Assembly (NCBI GenBank): GCA_964235615.1
Contig: CAXSEE010000098.1
Span: forward strand, 1 to 15,290
DNA length: 15,290 nt
Source of the DNA: Lichenicoccus sp964235615
Lineage (GTDB): Bacteria; Pseudomonadota; Alphaproteobacteria; Acetobacterales; Acetobacteraceae
Reading direction: 5' to 3'
Shown piece after piece: positions 1 through 7,019 of this stretch. Each line of letters starts with the position of its first letter. Within the stretch, counting starts at the first letter, position 1. The position numbers and the translations under genes are program-made. Below the pieces are notes generated by a model. That model worked only from the letters and a program-made list of their open reading frames with translations, was not told where the DNA came from and did no database searches.

Positions 1-569
1 TGGATGTCGATGCCATCATCCTCTGCACCGGCTACCAGCATCATTTTCCGTTCCTGCCGGATGCGCTGCGACTGAAGACCAGGAACCGGCTTTATCCGGA
101 CGGGCTCTACAAGGGCATCTTCTGGGCGGATAATCCCGCGCTGATCTATCTCGGGATGCAGGACCAGTACTACACCTTCAACATGTTCGATGCGCAGGCC
201 TGGTACGCTCGCGACGTCCTGCTCGGCCGGATCCTGTTGCCATCGCCCGTAGAGATGCAGCGCGACATGGATGCATGGCTGGCGCGCGAGGAGGCGCTCG
301 GAGATGCGTTCGCCGGGATCGACTTCCAGACCGACTATGTGCGCGACCTGCTGTCGAACACCGATTATCCGGCGATCGATCTCGATCATGTTGCCGCCAC
401 CTTCAAGGAATGGGAGCATCACAAGGCGGAAGGTATCCTCACCTACCGTGATCGTTCCTACGTCTCGGCCCTGACCGGCCAGATGGCGCCGATCCACCAT
501 ACGCCCTGGATGGAAGCGCTCGACGACTCGCTGGAGGCATTCCTGCACGTCAGGGAAGCGGCAGATTGA
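1..569 (+). CDS. Flavin-containing monooxygenase, trimethylamine monooxygenase-like (3' part only)
   Basis: The gene enters from the left edge; the reading frame is open from base 3 and gives the last 188 residues. The first residues, DAIILCTGYQHHFPFL, are the C-terminal dinucleotide-fold signature of class B flavin-containing monooxygenases (the (A/C)TGY motif). The stretch LGMQDQYYTFNMFDAQAW, around codons 49-66 of the visible part, closely resembles bacterial trimethylamine monooxygenases. Family members use NADPH, FAD and O2 to oxygenate soft nucleophiles such as amines or sulfides; trimethylamine to its N-oxide is the best-known case. The FAD- and NADPH-binding GxGxxG motifs lie outside the window, so intactness cannot be judged. 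The 3' end overlaps the 3' end of the opposite-strand regulator by 20 bases, leaving no room for a separate terminator. The family call is firm, the exact substrate is not. Confidence 0.88.
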   Translation, partial: DVDAIILCTGYQHHFPFLPDALRLKTRNRLYPDGLYKGIFWADNPALIYLGMQDQYYTFNMFDAQAWYARDVLLGRILLPSPVEMQRDMDAWLAREEALGDAFAGIDFQTDYVRDLLSNTDYPAIDLDHVAATFKEWEHHKAEGILTYRDRSYVSALTGQMAPIHHTPWMEALDDSLEAFLHVREAAD

Positions 570-2508
570 ACTCGCGGACGAGCGCCGCCGGCGTGGGCAA
601 GCGATCCACCGGCTGATCATTCTCCGAGAATGCCAGCACCAGCTCGCGTGTCAGCTCGCGTGCCGCTTCATGTTCCGGCTGATGCCGACGATGACCGACG
701 CAGATCTGGCGGATCAACCGCGGCGAATGGATCTCGTGGATGCGTATCTGCCGACGCTGCCGGCTGTTGTAGACGGCACCCATAGGCAGGATGGTCGCGT
801 AACGCGTCGTCTTGACCAGGGTGAGCGCTGCTGCCATCGAATCGATCTCGATCTGCGGGGTCAACAGCCAGCCGCGTTCGCGGAAATGCTGCAGCAGCAT
901 GGAACGAAGTCCATGACGTAGCGACGGCAGCACCAGCGGCAGGTCGCGAAGCCGGTCGAGACTGACCGGCCCGGGTGGCAGCAGGTCGGACGCGCTGTCG
1001 ACGATCACCGCCAGGCTGTCCATGGCGATGGTCTCGAATATCAGGTCGGTGCTGGCGAAGGGCTGATCGACCAGCACCAGATCGACCTGTCCCTGTTGCA
1101 GCCAGCGCACCAATGTGCCGGAAAAAGCTTCGGTCACTTCGACAGCTCCATCCGGGCTGGCCTGCCGCTGCGCGCGGGACCAGCAGTCCAGCGCGCGCGC
1201 CACACCGACCGCGGCCAGGCTTTCGTCATCGAGCAACGGCATGATGCCGACACGAAGCTTGCGCCCCGCGTGGATCCGGCGCGGCTGCAGGATCTGGACG
1301 GAACGCTGCAGTCGCTCGATCGGCTCATGCAGCAGGGCATAGAGGCGATCGGCCAACGCGTTCGGCCGGATGCCGCGCGAGCTGCGCTCGAACAGGCACG
1401 CGCCAAGCTGTTCCTCGATCCGGTGCAGTTGCACGGTCAACGCCGGCTGCACGATGCATAGCCGCTCGGCGGCACGACGGATGTTGCGTTCTTCGTAGAG
1501 CCTGCAGAAGGAGAGGCAGTATTTCAACGACAATGCCTGCGTTAGCTCCATGATTTCCGGACGAAGCGGCAGTTTTTGTTGCAAAATCAGGTTCATCTGA
1601 GTCCAGAGCGACAGCAACACCGCCTGCCGCGCCGGGTCGGCTGCCTGGCAGACCAGGCTGAGCACGGGATCGTCGATATCCGAATGCAGCATCACGCAGC
1701 GATGGCTGGCGTCGAACAAACTCCGGTTCACCAGCAGGGCAGGCAGCAATGTCACCGAACCCGGCGGCCCAGTTGGCGCCAATGACGGTGCCAGCAGCAG
1801 ATCGAGCAGGCTGTCGGTGGTGCGCTGGACCCGGGCACCGGCACGTGCGGCAATCCTCGTGATCCGCTCAGCAAGATCGCCCGGAAGTGGAGGCAGGCGG
1901 ATCACCCGGTCCCGCAGATCCTGAGTTCCGACCAGCCCGTCAGGGACATCGCCGGGGGTGTCGACACCGATCACGATCCAGCGGTCCGCGATGGTGGCTC
2001 CGGCGTCAACAGCGCGGAACTTCAGCATGATGTCGGCGGCACTCGCCGACATGCCTCGCCGCTCTTCCATGACCGTGATCCGGCCTGCATGCGGCGGCAA
2101 TGCCTGCATCGCCTGCTCCAGCAATCCAGTCAGGTCGCAGCCGGGCATGCACTCGGGCGTCGATATGGTCAACGATGCCGGCGGCAGGATGACATCGTGT
2201 TGCAGATGCACGAAGGCAGAAGCAATCTCGGAGATCAAAGGCCGCAGCATCCGGTATGCGGCCGTCCCGGCCGCCGTCGGTATGAAGCCGGCATCCTGTC
2301 GAACGAATAGGCCATCACCGAAATCATCGCGTATCTGCTTGAGATGGCCGCTGACCGTCGATCGGGCCAAGCCACGCCGAACGGCCGCGCGCCTGAGATC
2401 ACCTTCTTCGGCAAGGGCAAAGAAACTCAGAATCTGACTGATCCCGGAGGTCAGGCGCGCAGCACCTGCCGGAATGGGTCGATCATGGACATGCTTGAGG
2501 TTCGACAT
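550..2508 (-). CDS. Tandem (double) LysR-type transcriptional regulator
   Basis: The product has 652 residues, about twice the usual 300-330 of LysR-type regulators, and contains two complete-looking modules. The first winged helix-turn-helix is at residues 25-90 (FFALAEEGDLRRAAVRRGLA, then GLFVRQDAGFIPTAAG). The second is at 328-393 (FCRLYEERNIRRAAERLCIV, then CLFERSSRGIRPNALADRL). The two align almost without gaps about 303 residues apart. Residues ~110-300 and ~417-630 are the two putative effector-binding domains; the second looks more like a normal LysR substrate domain (RKLRVGIMPLL..., QQGQVDLVLVDQPF). The ATG at 2508 is the only good start, with a weak GGTGA upstream. The gene is divergent from the UbiD gene and separated from it by a 225-bp region rich in repeated motifs, so control of that cluster is the likely role. 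No stop or frameshift interrupts the fusion. Confidence 0.92.
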   Translation of the reverse strand: MSNLKHVHDRPIPAGAARLTSGISQILSFFALAEEGDLRRAAVRRGLARSTVSGHLKQIRDDFGDGLFVRQDAGFIPTAAGTAAYRMLRPLISEIASAFVHLQHDVILPPASLTISTPECMPGCDLTGLLEQAMQALPPHAGRITVMEERRGMSASAADIMLKFRAVDAGATIADRWIVIGVDTPGDVPDGLVGTQDLRDRVIRLPPLPGDLAERITRIAARAGARVQRTTDSLLDLLLAPSLAPTGPPGSVTLLPALLVNRSLFDASHRCVMLHSDIDDPVLSLVCQAADPARQAVLLSLWTQMNLILQQKLPLRPEIMELTQALSLKYCLSFCRLYEERNIRRAAERLCIVQPALTVQLHRIEEQLGACLFERSSRGIRPNALADRLYALLHEPIERLQRSVQILQPRRIHAGRKLRVGIMPLLDDESLAAVGVARALDCWSRAQRQASPDGAVEVTEAFSGTLVRWLQQGQVDLVLVDQPFASTDLIFETIAMDSLAVIVDSASDLLPPGPVSLDRLRDLPLVLPSLRHGLRSMLLQHFRERGWLLTPQIEIDSMAAALTLVKTTRYATILPMGAVYNSRQRRQIRIHEIHSPRLIRQICVGHRRHQPEHEAARELTRELVLAFSENDQPVDRLPTPAALVREFNLPLP

Positions 2509-2733
2509 ACGTCACCGGATAACGTGAGGATGGCCATAGCTCCGTCCCGGTTGCCGGATATAGTTGCGATTTCAAGGTCCGAGACTGTTATCCAGAGTAG
2601 AATAGGGTTTGCTGCATCGCGGCGTCCATCTATTTCCAAATTGCCAGTTCAGTATTCCAGGATGGCCATAACATTTATCGACACACTGGCGGAGACTTGC
2701 GGCAACCGCTTCGACCATGCCAGCATCCGAACG
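2509..2733. promoter_or_regulatory. Divergent control region between the double LysR gene and the UbiD gene
   Basis: This 225-bp stretch is visibly richer in A/T than the flanking genes. It holds a perfect 12-bp direct repeat, AGGATGGCCATA, at 2527-2538 and 2659-2670. It also holds three copies of a CYGGATA motif: CCGGATAAC at 2515-2523, CCGGATATA at 2554-2562, and CTGGATAAC on the minus strand at 2587-2595. A weak sigma70-like pair toward the UbiD gene is TTGCGA (2564-2569), 16 bp, TGTTAT (2586-2591). LysR-type proteins usually bind dyads between their own gene and a divergent target, so these repeats are candidate binding sites. No single T-N11-A dyad stands out clearly. Confidence 0.5.
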
Positions 2734-4089
2734 ATGAGCGACGCGCAATCGATCAGGAGCTTCCTCTCGGCACTGGAACAGGACGGGCAACTGCTGCACG
2801 TCGAGGAGCCGGTCGATCGTGTCTACGAAGTCTCGGCTTTCCTCTCCGAGGCGGACATCGGTCCGGCGTTGCTGTTCGACGATGTCATCGACTCCGACAT
2901 CAGGATTGCCGGCAACCTGCTGAACAGCCGCGAACGCGTCGCACGGGCGTTATCGGTCGAGGTGGGGGAGTTGTCCCGCAGCATCCATGATGCGATCCGC
3001 CATCCCGTTCCCTGCCGACCGGTAGCGGAGGGCGCTGTCCAGCAGGTCATGACCGCCGAGGCGCCGCTGGCAGCATTGCCGGTCCCGACATTCTTCGAGC
3101 AGGAGCAGCGCCCCTACATCACCGCCGGCGTGATCCTGGCGCGGGATCCGCAGACCGGTCGCGGCAATGCCTCGTTCGCCCGACTGGGTGTGCTGGACGG
3201 CGATACGGCACTGGTCGGCATCGCGCCCAACCATCACCTGGCGCTGTTCGCCCGGCGTGCCGCTGCATTGGGACGGACATTGGAGATCGCCGTGGTGCTG
3301 GGCGCGCATCCGGCGATCCAGCTTGCCGCCTGCCTGTATCTTGGCGTTGGTGACGACGAGCTCGAATGCGCGGGGCGGCTGCTCGGCCATCCGGTCGAGC
3401 TGACACAGGCACGCACCGTCGATCTGATGGTACCGGCCGATGCGGAGATCGTGCTCGAAGGCCGCATCGAGCCGGACAATCCGGTCGAGGAGGGGCTGAT
3501 CTCCGAATATCATGGCATGTACGAGAGCTATGGTCCCGGGCTGCTGACGCGCTTCAGCGCCCTGACACGGCGTCGCGACGCGATCTTCCAGGTGATCGAG
3601 CCGGGCTATCATCGCGAGCATATATTCCTGGGCGCCTTGCCGATCGCGGCCGGCCTGATGCAGGCGCTCACTGCTGTGCTGCCCAACGTGCGTGACGTGG
3701 CCGTGACGGAAGCCGGCGCCGGCCGCACCGACGTGGTGGTGCAGATCGATCGGCCGAAGCCGGGACAGTCGCGGCGGGCGATGTTCGCGGTCTGGGCGGC
3801 GGTGAGCATTGCCAAGCGGGTGACCGTCGTGGACTGCGATATCGACCCGTGGGACGCGATCGCGGTGGACTGGGCACGGATCAACCGGATGAGATACGAG
3901 CGCGACCTGTTGCTCGTGCCGATGGCCGGCACCGACCGCTCGGAACCGATGGAGAGCGGCGGCCTGGTCACCAAGGTCGGTTTCGACGCCACCGTCAAGA
4001 CTGGCGACCGGGTCGAGGGTAGCGAGCGCGCCCTGCCCCCGCTCGCGGCCCGGCAGAAGGCGACACGATGGTATACGTCAGCGAGATGA
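2734..4089 (+). CDS. UbiD-family prenylated-FMN-dependent decarboxylase
   Basis: With the ATG at 2734 the product has 451 residues and begins MSDAQSIRSFLSALEQDGQL, as UbiD proteins do. UbiD enzymes reversibly (de)carboxylate aromatic, heteroaromatic or alpha,beta-unsaturated acids using prenylated FMN. Key residues are present: N145-A-S-F-A-R150 matches the cofactor/R173 motif of Fdc1, and E253-GLIS-E258 matches the E277/E282 pair with its five-residue spacing. The C-terminal LVTKVGFDATVK is also family-typical. The open frame continues upstream through an in-frame ATG at 2662 and back to 2344, inside the regulator gene, but those residues look non-domain. No strong Shine-Dalgarno decides between 2662 and 2734; family length favours 2734. 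The gene overlaps the UbiX gene downstream, which would supply its cofactor. Because it is clustered with a regulator, oxygenase and permease, a catabolic role is more likely than ubiquinone synthesis. The substrate is unknown. Confidence 0.9.
   Translation: MSDAQSIRSFLSALEQDGQLLHVEEPVDRVYEVSAFLSEADIGPALLFDDVIDSDIRIAGNLLNSRERVARALSVEVGELSRSIHDAIRHPVPCRPVAEGAVQQVMTAEAPLAALPVPTFFEQEQRPYITAGVILARDPQTGRGNASFARLGVLDGDTALVGIAPNHHLALFARRAAALGRTLEIAVVLGAHPAIQLAACLYLGVGDDELECAGRLLGHPVELTQARTVDLMVPADAEIVLEGRIEPDNPVEEGLISEYHGMYESYGPGLLTRFSALTRRRDAIFQVIEPGYHREHIFLGALPIAAGLMQALTAVLPNVRDVAVTEAGAGRTDVVVQIDRPKPGQSRRAMFAVWAAVSIAKRVTVVDCDIDPWDAIAVDWARINRMRYERDLLLVPMAGTDRSEPMESGGLVTKVGFDATVKTGDRVEGSERALPPLAARQKATRWYTSAR
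4055..4060 (+). promoter_or_regulatory. Ribosome binding site deciding the UbiX start
   Basis: AGAAGG lies inside the end of the UbiD gene, 7 bases before the ATG at 4068. It favours 4068 over the in-frame ATG at 4086, which forms a classic ATGA overlap with the UbiD stop but lacks as good a site. Confidence 0.6.
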
Positions 4090-4670
4090 CGCCCCGGCGG
4101 ATCATCGTTGCGATTTCTGGGGTATCCGGCGCGATCTATGGCGTCGAGGCCTTGCGCCTGTTGCGGGAGGCCGGCGGTTTCGAGACGCATCTGATCGTCT
4201 CGCCGTCCGCGGTCAGGACCATGCAGGAAGAGACCAGCCTAACCTTGCGGGAGACCGAGGATCTCGCCGACCAGGTGCACCGGTTCCGCGACATCGGTGC
4301 GCCAGTCTCCAGCGGTTCGTTCAGGGTCGAGGGCATGCTGGTGGTGCCCTGCTCGGTGCGTACTCTGGGTGCGATCGCCAGCTCGCTCGGTGACAACCTG
4401 ATCGTCCGTGCCGCGGACGTATGCCTCAAGGAACGTCGCCGGCTGGTGCTGATGGTGCGCGAGACGCCATTGCATCTCGGTCATCTCGAACTGATGGCCA
4501 ATGTCACGCGCTACGGCGCCATCGTGATGCCGCCGGTGCCCGCCTTCTACAGCCGGCCGCGCAGCATCGAGGAACTGATACGGCAGAGTGCGGCGCGCGC
4601 GCTGGATGTAATCGGCATCGACATCGCGGAGCTCAAGCGCTGGCCTGAGAAGAATGAGGGACCCGGATGA
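4068..4670 (+). CDS. ubiX: UbiX-type flavin prenyltransferase
   Basis: This 200-residue flavoprotein should join a dimethylallyl group to FMN, giving the prenylated FMN that UbiD enzymes need. The FMN-binding start AISGVSGAIYG is at residues 15-25 and the SGSF motif at 82-85. The catalytic set known from Pseudomonas UbiX is conserved with the same spacing: K121, E132 (in RETPLH), Y161 (in AFYSRP) and R177 correspond to K129, E140, Y169 and R185. The start at 4068 is supported by AGAAGG seven bases upstream. The alternative ATG at 4086 overlaps the UbiD stop as ATGA and would give 194 residues beginning MTPRRIIVAISG. The gene overlaps UbiD at its 5' end, and its stop overlaps the next start (ATGA at 4667-4670), so the three genes are almost certainly co-translated. 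A dedicated UbiX beside a UbiD paralogue is typical of aromatic-acid decarboxylase operons. Confidence 0.93.
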   Translation: MVYVSEMTPRRIIVAISGVSGAIYGVEALRLLREAGGFETHLIVSPSAVRTMQEETSLTLRETEDLADQVHRFRDIGAPVSSGSFRVEGMLVVPCSVRTLGAIASSLGDNLIVRAADVCLKERRRLVLMVRETPLHLGHLELMANVTRYGAIVMPPVPAFYSRPRSIEELIRQSAARALDVIGIDIAELKRWPEKNEGPG

Positions 4671-5518
4671 CGAACGCACAACAGGCGGAAGAGTGGAACG
4701 GCGACAGCGGCGTGCGCTGGCTCGCCAATCAGGAACGGCTCGATCGCGTGCTCGAACCATTCGGGCTTCAGGCACTGGCGGCGGCCGATGTGCAACCGGG
4801 CCAGCGCGTGCTCGACATCGGGTGCGGTTGCGGCAGCACGACGCTCGAGCTGGCCCGGCGGGTCGGACCTGTTGGCCGGGTCTCGGGTGTCGACATCTCG
4901 GCACCCTTGCTGGGCCGCGCCGGCGAACGGGCCATGCAACTGGACCTGCCAATCCGCTTCGCGTGCGGCGATGCCAGCCGGTATCCGATCGAGGCGGGTG
5001 CGTTCGACCTGCTGTTCTCACGCTTCGGGGTGATGTTCTTCGACGACCCGCCTGCCGCCTTCTCGCATCTGGCCAGCGGCCTTAAGCCGGGTGGACGCCT
5101 GGTGTTCGTCTGCTGGCGTGGGCCCCAGGAAAATCCCTGGCTGACCTTGCCGCTGCTCGCCGCCAAGCCGTTCCTGCCGCCTGCGGCTGAAGTCGATCCG
5201 GATGCGCCGGGTCCGTTCGCCTTTGCGAGAAGCGGACGTGTTGAGGGCATCCTGACCAACGCCGGGCTGCATGATATCAGTTTGCAGCCGTTCGACCTGT
5301 CGTTGCAGGTGGGTATTGGTGCGAACAAGGCGGAGGCAATCGAGGACGCCCTCGCCTATGCGCTGCAGATCGGTCCACTGGCGCGCCACCAGAAGGATAT
5401 GTCCAGCGATGCGAAGGCGAACATCCAGACTGCGGTGCGGGCGGCCCTGGCGCCCCATGCAGGGGATGATGGCGTGCGGATCGCCAGCGCCGTCTGGATC
5501 GTCAAGGCAACCCGCTAG
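4667..5518 (+). CDS. Class I SAM-dependent methyltransferase
   Basis: The 283-residue product has a Rossmann methyltransferase core. Motif I is VLDIGCGCGSTT (48-59), the acidic post-I strand is GVDIS (74-78), motif II is FDLLFSRFGVMFFDDP (113-128) and motif III is LKPGGRL (139-145). This is the Methyltransf_11/25 (UbiE-like) group, which methylates O, N or C atoms of small molecules. The N-terminal EEWNGDSGVRWLANQERLD resembles a common family of uncharacterised bacterial methyltransferases. The ATG overlaps the UbiX stop as ATGA, so translation is coupled. Position in the operon suggests it acts on the pathway substrate or a product of decarboxylation; that is inference. About 140 residues after motif III contain no other recognisable domain. 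Confidence 0.85.
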   Translation: MTNAQQAEEWNGDSGVRWLANQERLDRVLEPFGLQALAAADVQPGQRVLDIGCGCGSTTLELARRVGPVGRVSGVDISAPLLGRAGERAMQLDLPIRFACGDASRYPIEAGAFDLLFSRFGVMFFDDPPAAFSHLASGLKPGGRLVFVCWRGPQENPWLTLPLLAAKPFLPPAAEVDPDAPGPFAFARSGRVEGILTNAGLHDISLQPFDLSLQVGIGANKAEAIEDALAYALQIGPLARHQKDMSSDAKANIQTAVRAALAPHAGDDGVRIASAVWIVKATR

Positions 5519-5613
5519 AGCCGTCGGGAAATACTATAGCGGATCCGTCATGTTGGTCTGGTGGGTGAGCTGATGATCGTCGGACTATGCAGTCGGGCGA
5601 GATCCGTCTTTAT

Positions 5614-5621
5614 AGAAGGAG
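5614..5621 (+). promoter_or_regulatory. Strong ribosome binding site deciding the monooxygenase start
   Basis: AGAAGGAG sits 7 bases before the ATG at 5629, an almost perfect Shine-Dalgarno sequence. It rules out the in-frame ATG at 5587, which would add 14 residues with no family similarity. Confidence 0.8.
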
Positions 5622-5628
5622 TGTCGGC

Positions 5629-6924
5629 ATGAGCCTATTTCACCTTGGCTGGTTTCTTGGACCCGGGGTCACGATCCAGGGCTGGAACACGCCGGGGTTC
5701 GATGCGAGTTACGACTGGACCAAGCCGACGCTGTTCCAGGACATGATCCAGCGGCTGGAGCGTGCCTGCTTCGACGTGTTGATCCTGGAAGACAGTTCCA
5801 CGGTTCCAGACAATTACGGCGGCAGCCGCGATTTCTATCTCCGCCATGCCGCGATGACACCGAAATTCGATCCGGTGCCGCTGGTGCCGTATCTGGCTGC
5901 GGTGACCAAGCATATCGGTATCGCGCCGACCTTGACCTCCACCTTCTACCCGCCGTTCCTGCTGGCCCGGCTGATGTCGACGCTCGACCAGTTCACGTCC
6001 GGGCGTATCGGCTGGAATATCGTGACCGCGACCAATGACGGAGCGGCGCAGAATTACGGGCTCGAGAAGCAGTACGAACATGACCTGCGCTACGACATGG
6101 CCGACGAGTTCATCGACTGCGTCCGACAGCTCTGGAACTCGTGGGATGCCGATGCGGTCGTGATGGATCCAGAGACCGGGATGTTCGCCGATCCGGCCAA
6201 GGTTCACAGTGTCAATTTCGAGGGTAAATTCTACCGCTCGCGCGGACCATTGAACGTGCCGCGCTCGCCGCAGGGTCAGCCGGTGTTCGTGGCTCCCGGG
6301 GCGTCCCCGCGCGGCCGCCTTTTTAGTGGCCGCAACGCGGAGATCGTGCTCGCCGGCCATGCCGACACGATCGAGCAGATGAAGGATTACCGCGATGAGG
6401 TGCATCGCCACGCGCGCGCTTTCGGCCGCGATCCGGCGAACTGCAAGGCATTGTTTACCCTCTCCCCGATGGTCGTGCGCGACGCCCACGATGCCGAGGA
6501 GGTGCGGCTTCGCATGGCTGCCGGACGCAATGCCCGAATGGAACACAGCATCGCTGCCATGTCCTATCTTTCGGGGATCGATATGTCGAAGGTCGATCCC
6601 GACGCGAAGCTTCCGGAGCTCAAGACCAACGGGATGCAGAGCCTGCTTCGCACGATCAAGAATGCCGGTCCCGACGCAACCCTGCGCAGCATCGCCACCC
6701 TGCCGCACGGATACACGATCGTCGGTACCGCCGACGCGGTGGCGTCGGAGATGCGTGATGCGATGGATGAGATCGGCGGCGATGGTTTTCTCATCGTCGG
6801 CTATCTGAAACCCGACTATGTCGCCTCGATCGTGGACGATCTGGTCCCCGAGCTGCAGCGCCGCAACCTCACCCGCTCAGGATATGAGCCGGGAACGTTC
6901 CGGGATTCGCTGATGGCGTTCTGA
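5629..6924 (+). CDS. Flavin-dependent monooxygenase of the NtaA/SnaA/DszA (luciferase-like) group
   Basis: From the ATG at 5629 the product has 431 residues, normal for the family, and starts MSLFHLGWFLGPGV. Family landmarks are present in order: LILEDSS (51-57), SGRIGWNIVTA (124-134), HDLRYDMADEF (151-161), LWNSW (168-172) and GPLNVPRSPQGQPV (206-219). These enzymes are TIM-barrel oxygenases that take FMNH2 from a separate reductase and oxygenate substrates such as nitrilotriacetate, EDTA, dibenzothiophene sulfone or pristinamycin intermediates. No flavin reductase gene is visible in the window, so the reductant must come from elsewhere. The gene lies 110 bp after the methyltransferase on the same strand. 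A carbon-heteroatom or ring oxidation step following UbiD decarboxylation is plausible; the substrate cannot be inferred. Confidence 0.92.
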   Translation: MSLFHLGWFLGPGVTIQGWNTPGFDASYDWTKPTLFQDMIQRLERACFDVLILEDSSTVPDNYGGSRDFYLRHAAMTPKFDPVPLVPYLAAVTKHIGIAPTLTSTFYPPFLLARLMSTLDQFTSGRIGWNIVTATNDGAAQNYGLEKQYEHDLRYDMADEFIDCVRQLWNSWDADAVVMDPETGMFADPAKVHSVNFEGKFYRSRGPLNVPRSPQGQPVFVAPGASPRGRLFSGRNAEIVLAGHADTIEQMKDYRDEVHRHARAFGRDPANCKALFTLSPMVVRDAHDAEEVRLRMAAGRNARMEHSIAAMSYLSGIDMSKVDPDAKLPELKTNGMQSLLRTIKNAGPDATLRSIATLPHGYTIVGTADAVASEMRDAMDEIGGDGFLIVGYLKPDYVASIVDDLVPELQRRNLTRSGYEPGTFRDSLMAF

Positions 6925-6935
6925 ACAAGCATCCC

Positions 6936-6982
6936 GATCCGGCAGCATGCTGTTCTACGCCTCATTTTGCTGAGACCGGATC
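6936..6982 (+). other. Inverted repeat in the monooxygenase-permease gap
   Basis: GATCCGG (6936-6942) and CAGCA (6943-6947) can pair with TGCTG (6968-6972) and CCGGATC (6976-6982), giving a 12-bp stem with a 3-base bulge and a 20-base loop. It starts 12 bases after the monooxygenase stop. No U-run follows, so it is not a textbook terminator; it could be an mRNA stability or attenuation element. Confidence 0.35.
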
Positions 6983-7019
6983 CTGGGTTGGCCTCACGAT
7001 CTCCAAAGGACCTCGCCCA

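Noticed and set aside
2344..2733. Upstream in-frame extension of the UbiD gene back to 2344
   Set aside because: It overlaps the regulator gene on the other strand, has no UbiD-like residues, and the family length fits a start at 2734.
5587..5628. ATG at 5587 as the monooxygenase start
   Set aside because: The added 14 residues are not family-like, and an AGAAGGAG site points to 5629.
5635..6708. 357-residue open frame on the minus strand across the monooxygenase
   Set aside because: It is an antisense shadow: low complexity and no ribosome site or motif.
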